Assembly (NCBI GenBank): GCA_002794515.1
Contig: PGTJ01000011.1
Coordinates: 1 to 19,075 of the forward strand
Source: Phototrophicales bacterium
GTDB lineage: Bacteria; Chloroflexota; Anaerolineae; Aggregatilineales; Phototrophicaceae
Direction: 5' to 3'
DNA length: 19,075 nucleotides
Every line of letters starts with the position of its first letter. The first letter of the stretch is position 1. The translations under genes were made by a program, and so were the position numbers. The notes under the pieces were generated by a model. The model saw only the letters and a program-made list of their open reading frames with translations. It had not been told where the DNA came from and searched no databases. Shown in pieces: positions 14,742-19,075 of this stretch.

Positions 14742-15196
14742 TTATGAATAGGGGCTTTATCGAAGCCCTTGATGCCCAAGCGATTGAATTGATAATACAT
14801 CCAACACCCCGCGCAAAAATTCAGCCAAAAATTGAGGTTGGCAAGGATAATCACTACCCACACCAAGCCCCACCCCAACACGGGGATGTTGGCGAGCAAG
14901 GCGAGCGTCCCCACACCATTGAAGATGCTCCCCACCAACATGGCAAAGCGATGGGGTTGAGGATGGTCGGGGATGATATTCGGCTTGATGATGCCCGATG
15001 GTTTTAGCCATTGAGCATAAATCAATCGATACGGAGCGAATGGCGCGTCTATTGCCCCCAAAAATTGGCTGATGGCGACAAATGCCACGAATAACCAACT
15101 ATTCAAGATGAACCCCACCAACAAGGCGATGATGGTGATGGCTTGCCCCACTTTTAGACCCGCATGGTCTACTTTGGGGAGTGTGTCGGATGTCAT
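14738..15196 (-). CDS. DUF4395 membrane protein with CxxC
   Basis: The 152 residues match the DUF4395 pattern: KVDHAGLKVGQAI at the start, a first pair of helices, the YAQWLKPSGIIKPNIIPD-HPQPHRFA region, then two helices and NFWLNFCAGCWMYYQFNRLG with the Cys128-x-x-Cys131 pair. It is an integral membrane protein with about four helices. The biochemical function of the family is not established; this copy precedes a thioredoxin and an E1-rhodanese gene, so a sulfur- or redox-transfer role is likely. ATG 15196 is the start: GGGAGG stands 5 nt upstream, and the apparent TTG start at 15208 is that same ribosome binding site. Its 5' side borders a 254-bp gap with repeat R5. Confidence 0.85.
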   Translation of the reverse strand: MTSDTLPKVDHAGLKVGQAITIIALLVGFILNSWLFVAFVAISQFLGAIDAPFAPYRLIYAQWLKPSGIIKPNIIPDHPQPHRFAMLVGSIFNGVGTLALLANIPVLGWGLVWVVIILANLNFWLNFCAGCWMYYQFNRLGIKGFDKAPIHK

Positions 15197-15385
15197 AATG
15201 CCTCCCAAGAATATTTACTGATAAAATCAATATGTCCGATATGCTTTGTCGTATATTAGACGACATAAATAGCATCTATCATACGACCCGTTCTTAAAGA
15301 TGATGCAGGTTATTTGCCACGCCAGATACGCATCGTATCAAGCACCATACAGAACACGATATATAACAACATGCCTCATGCAAAC

Positions 15386-15439
15386 AGCCCCTTTAGTGGG
15401 CTTGCCAAATCGATTAGCCATCGGTTTTGAACCGATGGC
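15386..15439 (+). repeat. Two-hairpin dispersed repeat, copy R5
   Basis: Hairpin A is AGCCC-CTTTAGT-GGGCT (15386-15402). Hairpin B is a perfect 10-bp stem GCCATCGGTT/AACCGATGGC with loop TTG (15417-15439). The linker is TGCCAAATCGATTA. It stands alone, 12 bp past the 3' end of the sulfur-carrier gene, and could act as a 3' end of that transcript. The rest of the gap, 15197-15385, shows the short dyad TGTCGT/ACGACA and nothing else I can name. Confidence 0.85.
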
Positions 15440-15450
15440 ACGAACAACCG

Positions 15451-15726
15451 TTATATAACCCCACCCGCAATACTGGGGATGATCCGCAGGGCGGTGTTAT
15501 CTTCAATACTCGTCTCTAAGCCTTGCAAAAAGCGGGCATCTTCATCGCCGATGAAAATATTGACAAAATTCCGCAACTCACCGTCTTTGAACAGATGTGG
15601 CTCTAATTCTGGGAATTGTGATATCAGATCATTGAGCGCCGCGCCAACGGTATCACCACTGACGGTCACTTGGGCGGTGTTGTTGGTATACACACGCAAT
15701 GGGGTTGGGATTTTGATACTTGCCAT
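15451..15726 (-). CDS. CysO/MoaD-like sulfur-carrier protein ending Gly-Gly-Val-Ile
   Basis: This 91-residue beta-grasp protein is very like Mycobacterium CysO along its length (TVSGDTVGAALNDL, FVNIFIGDEDARF, RIIPSIAGG). It should carry sulfur as a C-terminal thiocarboxylate. The reading frame does not stop after the Gly88-Gly89 pair but adds Val90-Ile91, so the reactive terminus is masked until two residues are removed. This tail is seen directly in the DNA. ATG 15726 is chosen: AAAGGA lies 12 nt upstream at 15739-15744. It is the last gene of the run JAMM protease, metY, metX, carrier, and lies just before the DUF4395-thioredoxin-E1 group. A molybdopterin role (MoaD) is possible but fits the neighbours less well. 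Confidence 0.93.
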   Translation of the reverse strand: MASIKIPTPLRVYTNNTAQVTVSGDTVGAALNDLISQFPELEPHLFKDGELRNFVNIFIGDEDARFLQGLETSIEDNTALRIIPSIAGGVI

Positions 15727-15754
15727 GATTGAAAACAGTCCTTTCTGATGATGT

Positions 15755-16954
15755 TTATCCATTTTTCTTGTTAGGGCGGCTTTTCTTTTTCCACATGCGA
15801 TCTAAATAGCCACCCACCAATTCGGTCATCGTCTCGACCTCGACTAAGAAAGAGTCGTGACCAAAAGACGCTTTGACGCGCTGATATTCGACATTTTTCT
15901 TCAATCGCCTTAATGGGTCGACCAATTCACGGGCTTGTTTATCGGTATATAACCAGTCGCTACTAAAACTGACGACCAAAAAATTGGCATTGGTCTTCCG
16001 CAAGGCATCGTAAATAGTAGAATACCCCTCGCTCACATCATAATAATCGAGCGCTTTGGTGATATACAAATACGAATTGGCATCGAACCGCTCGACAAAT
16101 TTTTCGCCCTGATATTGCAGATAACTTTCGACAGCGAATTCCGTATCGAAGGTGTATGCCAATTGTGAGCGATTTTGCAAATTGCGCCCAAATTTCGTTT
16201 CTAGCGAATATTCGCTCATGTAGGTGATATGCCCGATCATCCGCGCCACCGCCAAGCCTGCATCGGGTTTTTCTGGGCGGTCATAATAATCGCCACGTTG
16301 CCAATTCGGGTCGGCATAAATAGCGCGCCTGCCAATTTCATTGAAGGCGATATTTTGTGTGGATGAGCGCGGTGTACTGGCGATGAACAACACATTCTCG
16401 ACTCGTTCTGGATAATTTACCGCCCATTGGAGCGCCTGCATCCCCCCCATGCTCCCGCCACCAACAGCGAATAATTTGGGGATATCGAGCCTATCCAACA
16501 AATGTCGTTGCGCCTCGACCATATCGCTAATGGTGATAATCGGAAAGCGCAAGCCATACGGTTTGCCATCGGGCGCAAGGGATGAAGGTCCCGTGCTACC
16601 CCTGCATCCACCGATGACGTTGGAGCAAATCACATAATAGCGATTAGTATCGAACATCTTGTTCGGACCGACCGCTTCATCCCACCAGCCAGGGGCTTCA
16701 TCGGGATCATCGGTATAATACCCCGCCACATGCGAATCGCCCGATAACGCATGGCAAATCAAAATGACGTTGGATTTATCGGCATTCAGCGTGCCATATG
16801 TCTCATAAGCGATGGTGAAATTTTCGAGAACACCACCCGACCGCAATCGCAATGGGGTATCGAAATGGGCAAATTGACGCTCAACGATGCCAACACTGGT
16901 CTCGCGGGTATGAACGAGCGTGAGTTTGGATTGTTTCTGTTTTCCGTTCGGCAT
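15755..16954 (-). CDS. metX: Homoserine O-acetyltransferase
   Basis: This 399-residue alpha/beta-hydrolase-fold enzyme of the MetX family transfers an acetyl group from acetyl-CoA to L-homoserine, the first step of methionine synthesis by direct sulfhydrylation. The catalytic triad is visible: Ser168 in GGGSMGGMQALQW, Asp333 in SSDWLYT and His366 in FGHDSF. The NVIGGCRGSTGPSS oxyanion region is intact. Acetyl or succinyl specificity cannot be proven by eye, but MetY next door uses the acetyl ester in most bacteria. A CTAGGTG ribosome site lies just before the ATG. TATAAT at 16974-16979 could be an internal promoter, with no matching -35. Its stop is 28 bp before the carrier start. Confidence 0.94.
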   Translation of the reverse strand: MPNGKQKQSKLTLVHTRETSVGIVERQFAHFDTPLRLRSGGVLENFTIAYETYGTLNADKSNVILICHALSGDSHVAGYYTDDPDEAPGWWDEAVGPNKMFDTNRYYVICSNVIGGCRGSTGPSSLAPDGKPYGLRFPIITISDMVEAQRHLLDRLDIPKLFAVGGGSMGGMQALQWAVNYPERVENVLFIASTPRSSTQNIAFNEIGRRAIYADPNWQRGDYYDRPEKPDAGLAVARMIGHITYMSEYSLETKFGRNLQNRSQLAYTFDTEFAVESYLQYQGEKFVERFDANSYLYITKALDYYDVSEGYSTIYDALRKTNANFLVVSFSSDWLYTDKQARELVDPLRRLKKNVEYQRVKASFGHDSFLVEVETMTELVGGYLDRMWKKKSRPNKKNG

Positions 16955-16957
16955 TTT

Positions 16958-17071
16958 TCACCTAGATGATACGATTATAGCTGTTAAAGTGGCGGACACA
17001 CGCGGCTTGCGCCTCTTGTCCGCCATTACACCCGCAAAGCAGGTCTTGGTGTCATCGGCAACGGATGTCAT
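16958..17071 (-). CDS. Candidate small ORF between metY and metX (37 aa)
   Basis: The ATG at 17071 overlaps the stop of a preceding 20-codon ORF as ATGA, and this ORF's own TGA ends 3 nt before the metX start. The peptide starts MTSVADDTKTCF and is basic in the middle (ADKRRKPRV). It contains the 16990-17025 hairpin. No family is recognised and the coding status is unproven; the coupled layout is the only support. Confidence 0.2.
   Translation of the reverse strand: MTSVADDTKTCFAGVMADKRRKPRVSATLTAIIVSSR
16990..17025 (-). other. Strong hairpin in the metY-metX gap
   Basis: TGGCGGACA and TGTCCGCCA form a perfect 9-bp stem around an 18-nt GC-rich loop that may fold further (GGC/GCC). No T-run follows on the minus strand (CTTTAACAGC), so it is not a clear terminator. 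It could stabilise or attenuate the transcript between metY and metX. Confidence 0.5.
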
Positions 17072-17130
17072 GTATTGTTATCCACCGCGATCATAAACGA
17101 ACTGGCATGAGGGTGTTCAGCCAAAATCAT
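17068..17130 (-). CDS. Candidate small ORF directly after metY (20 aa)
   Basis: The ATG lies 13 nt after the metY stop. The peptide is MILAEHPHASSFMIAVDNNT, and the TGA overlaps the next ORF as ATGA. No ribosome binding site is clear and no family is recognised. Confidence 0.18.
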   Translation of the reverse strand: MILAEHPHASSFMIAVDNNT

Positions 17131-17143
17131 ATCACGATTGTTG

Positions 17144-18439
17144 TTACTTTTGCGATATTGCCAATGCTTGGTCTAAATCCCACAAGATGTCGTCAATATC
17201 TTCAATGCCGATAGCCAAACGGACATAATCGGGCGAAACACCGCTCAGGGCTTGGTCTTCTTCGCCCAATTGGCTATGGGTGGTGGTGGCGGGATGAATG
17301 GCGAGTGTGCGGGCATCACCAACATTCGCCAAATGCGAGACCAATTTCAGGTGATCGATGAATTTTTTGCCCGCCTCTTTGCCACCTTTGATGCCAAAGC
17401 CCAACACCGCGCCCGCGCCTTTGGGCAAATATTTCTTGGCACGCTCATGGCTGGGGTGGCTTTCGAGACCCGGATAATTCACCCACGAGACAGCTTTATG
17501 CGCCTCAAGGAATTTAGCTACCGCTAACGCATTGCTGACATGTCTATCCATGCGTAATGAGAGCGTCTCTAAGCCGATGATGTTCAAAAAGCTGTTGAAC
17601 GGTGCCTGACATCCACCAAAATCGCGCAAGCCGACCACGCGGGCGCGGATGATGAACGCCAGCGCGTCCCCAACCAATTGCGAGATGACCGCGCCATGAT
17701 AAGCAGGTTCGGGTTGCACAATGCCATTATGACGACCGCTCGCCGTCCAATTGAACTTGCCACCGTCAATAATCACACCGCCAATACTCAAGCCATGTCC
17801 ACCGATCCATTTGGTGGTGGAGTGCAAAACAATATCCACACCATGTTCAAATGCCTTAAATAAATATGGCGTACCGAAGGTGTTATCCACGACCACAGGC
17901 AAGCCATGTGCATGGGCGATTTGGCTGATGGTCTCGAAATCGGGGATTTCGAGTTTGGGATTGCCGAGTGTTTCGAGGTAAATAAAACGGGTTTTATCGT
18001 TGATGAGCGATTCGATTTTGTTGGGGTCGGCATTCTCGACAAAATGCACTTTAATGCCCAAACGGGCGAGGCTATATTTCCACAGGGTGTATGTGCCACC
18101 ATATAACGCGCTGGATGAGATGATTTCATCGCCTGCATCGCATAACGAGAGCGCCGTCAGGGTTTGGGCGAATTGCCCCGATGCCGTTGCCAATGCCGCC
18201 ACACCACCTTGTAATGCCGCCACCCGTTGCTCGAAGACATCGGTGGTGGGGTTCATGATACGGGTATAAATGTTGCCCGGCTCGGTCAATCCGAACAGCG
18301 CCGCGGCGTGATCTGTATTGCGGAATTGATACGATGTGGTCTGATACAACGGCACAGCACGCGAACCTGTGGTGGGGTCTGGTGTGTAACCCGCGTGCAA
18401 GGCTTGGGTATTAAAACCATATTTTCTTTCATCGCTCAT
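17144..18439 (-). CDS. metY: O-acetylhomoserine sulfhydrylase (O-acetylhomoserine aminocarboxypropyltransferase)
   Basis: This 431-residue Cys/Met-metabolism PLP enzyme has FNTQALHAGYTPDPTTGSRAVPLYQTTSY at the N-terminus (typical of MetY), NIYTRIMNPTTDVFE, the VVDNTFGTPYL segment and the PLP lysine Lys210 in HSTTKWIGGHG. It replaces the acetyl group of O-acetylhomoserine with a sulfur nucleophile, giving homocysteine. The sulfur is usually free sulfide. Here the neighbouring carrier protein and JAMM protease suggest the donor is a protein thiocarboxylate, which is an inference from gene context and the Wolinella precedent. AGGAAGGA precedes the ATG. It follows the JAMM gene by 43 bp. Confidence 0.94.
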   Translation of the reverse strand: MSDERKYGFNTQALHAGYTPDPTTGSRAVPLYQTTSYQFRNTDHAAALFGLTEPGNIYTRIMNPTTDVFEQRVAALQGGVAALATASGQFAQTLTALSLCDAGDEIISSSALYGGTYTLWKYSLARLGIKVHFVENADPNKIESLINDKTRFIYLETLGNPKLEIPDFETISQIAHAHGLPVVVDNTFGTPYLFKAFEHGVDIVLHSTTKWIGGHGLSIGGVIIDGGKFNWTASGRHNGIVQPEPAYHGAVISQLVGDALAFIIRARVVGLRDFGGCQAPFNSFLNIIGLETLSLRMDRHVSNALAVAKFLEAHKAVSWVNYPGLESHPSHERAKKYLPKGAGAVLGFGIKGGKEAGKKFIDHLKLVSHLANVGDARTLAIHPATTTHSQLGEEDQALSGVSPDYVRLAIGIEDIDDILWDLDQALAISQK

Positions 18440-18482
18440 GGTGTGTTATCCTTCCTAAAAAATAGAGATAAGTGACAAAGTG

Positions 18483-18911
18483 TTAGGCTTGAATATGCAA
18501 TTGTTCAGCATCAAATGCGGTGCGATCTGGGCGCAAGCGCCAGCAAGTCATATCCACTGCTTTGCCGTTTTGCACCGAAGTGATGATGTACACAAAGTTG
18601 GGGAGTGCGTGGTCGCGGTCGTAGACCGATGGAATGGCGGGCGAATCGGGGTGACTATGATAATACCCTACCAAGACCAACCCACGCGCATCGGCTTCAT
18701 CTTCCATCTTCGACCAATTTTGGGGTGTCATGGCATAACGGTGATATTGTTCTTCGGTCTCGAAGACATTTTCTACACCGATCACATCCACAATATGCGT
18801 GACCCCCTGGCGAATATCGCCCAATAAAAAACCACCGCCTTCGTTGGGGTAAGTCGCTTCCATTTGCTTAAAAATCTCGGCTTGTAGATTAGTGGGAAGG
18901 GTAACGCTCAT
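18483..18911 (-). CDS. JAMM/MPN+ metalloprotease (Mec+/HcyD-like)
   Basis: This 142-residue, single-domain JAMM protein has Glu24 in YPNEGGGFLLG, then H-S-H-P with His85 and His87, Ser95 and Asp98 (HSHP-x6-S-x2-D). This is the complete Zn2+ site of the family. The length and the N-terminal motif match bacterial Mec+, which cuts an isopeptide or peptide bond after Gly-Gly of sulfur carriers. Expected jobs here are removing Val-Ile from the carrier precursor and hydrolysing the carrier-homocysteine adduct. The ATG at 18911 is chosen: GGAGGT stands 8 nt upstream, and the longer open frame crosses the terminator. It is the first gene of the methionine/sulfur-carrier run. Confidence 0.92.
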   Translation of the reverse strand: MSVTLPTNLQAEIFKQMEATYPNEGGGFLLGDIRQGVTHIVDVIGVENVFETEEQYHRYAMTPQNWSKMEDEADARGLVLVGYYHSHPDSPAIPSVYDRDHALPNFVYIITSVQNGKAVDMTCWRLRPDRTAFDAEQLHIQA

Positions 18912-18940
18912 CCCAAATGACCTCCGTGTGATTTGGCGAA

Positions 18941-18978
18941 ATAAAAAAACAACCATCCTCGCTTTGCAGGACGGTTGT
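18941..18978 (-). terminator. Intrinsic terminator / probable attenuator ahead of the JAMM gene
   Basis: An 11-bp stem (ACAACCGTCCT with AGGATGGTTGT, one G-U pair) and an 8-nt loop are followed by seven T residues and AT on the minus strand. It ends about 30 nt before the JAMM start codon and about 16 nt before its ribosome binding site. No room is left for a promoter downstream, so transcription of the operon probably reads through this site. Confidence 0.8.
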
Positions 18979-19027
18979 CGTGATGGCTTGCTCATTGCCT
19001 CATGTGACGTGTTCGCACCAAAACGGT

Positions 19028-19072
19028 CAAACGCCCTGCTGGTCGTGACTGGGGAACTTACACATGCACATG
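19028..19072 (-). CDS. Candidate Met/Cys-rich leader peptide
   Basis: A 14-codon ORF, ATG TGC ATG TGT then KFPSHDQQGV and TGA, lies 5' of the terminator of a methionine/cysteine-type operon. The adjacent codons Met-Cys-Met-Cys are those a sulfur-amino-acid attenuator would sense. The stop overlaps a hairpin (19011-19033). The window ends 3-4 bases upstream and the frame is still open there, so it may instead be the end of a longer gene. No ribosome site can be checked. Confidence 0.3.
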
Positions 19073-19075
19073 AAT

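Noticed and set aside
15386..15439. R5 as a simple intrinsic terminator of the sulfur-carrier gene
   Set aside because: Neither hairpin is followed by a T-run on the minus strand, and the same unit occurs at other loci, so it is a dispersed repeat first. A secondary 3'-end role remains possible.
15451..15726. MoaD of molybdopterin synthase
   Set aside because: No moaE, moaA or moaC is near. The sequence is closer to CysO, the tail after Gly-Gly needs a protease, and the neighbours are methionine genes.
16990..17025. Terminator ending the metY transcript
   Set aside because: The stem is strong but lacks a T-tract on the minus strand, so termination is not supported.
18941..19075. Known SAM-I, SAM-II or T-box leader
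   Set aside because: I find neither the SAM-I core nor the T-box AGGGUGG motif by reading. A covariance search would be decisive.

Overview
The window looks like chromosomal DNA of a bacterium from the Chloroflexota (Anaerolineae-like), of moderate GC. This is inferred from a class I HMG-CoA reductase (mevalonate route), a long-form RmlA-type nucleotidyltransferase tail, DUF4395, a MoeZ-type E1-rhodanese and a SufE-like protein with an atypical Cys loop. No ribosomal marker is present, so the taxonomy is a guess. Gene density is high and several intergenic gaps hold structured DNA.

Left part, 1-7705, mostly + strand: the 3' end of a glucose-1-phosphate thymidylyltransferase; a two-domain thiosulfate sulfurtransferase and a SufE-like protein; on the - strand a tRNA-Cys(GCA) with its own promoter and terminator, followed by a six-Cys zinc-ribbon mini-protein. 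Then comes a + strand envelope/glycan run: an acidic-tailed six-TM protein, a GT4 glycosyltransferase, a GT9-GT26 fusion glycosyltransferase, a small apparently frameshifted lipoprotein and a XerC/D-like tyrosine recombinase.

Middle, 7709-12698, - strand: class I HMG-CoA reductase with an extra N-terminal domain; a threonine aldolase followed by a degenerate CPBP membrane protein; a RfaE1-like heptose kinase followed by an alkyltransferase-like (ATL) DNA repair protein.

Right part, 13065-19075, - strand, is the most interesting. Read in transcription order: a leader with a short Met-Cys-Met-Cys ORF and an intrinsic terminator only about 30 nt before the first start codon; a JAMM/Mec+-type metalloprotease; O-acetylhomoserine sulfhydrylase (MetY); homoserine O-acetyltransferase (MetX); a CysO/MoaD-like ubiquitin-fold sulfur carrier ending Gly-Gly-Val-Ile; then DUF4395, a membrane-anchored thioredoxin and a ThiF/MoeB-rhodanese activating enzyme. 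Together these encode the parts needed for protein-thiocarboxylate-dependent homocysteine synthesis. The JAMM protease would trim Val-Ile, the E1-rhodanese would load sulfur on Gly-Gly, MetX would make O-acetylhomoserine, MetY would join the two, and the JAMM protease would release homocysteine. The parts resemble the Mycobacterium CysO/MoeZ/Mec+ cysteine route, but here they are wired to the Met genes, as in the Wolinella HcyS/HcyD/HcyF system.

Three intergenic gaps carry five copies of a roughly 53-nt two-hairpin repeat whose stems differ by compensatory changes while the loops stay fixed. Two copies sit inside a 194-bp element with perfect 13-bp terminal inverted repeats and an 8-9-bp target duplication, a MITE/BIME-like insertion.
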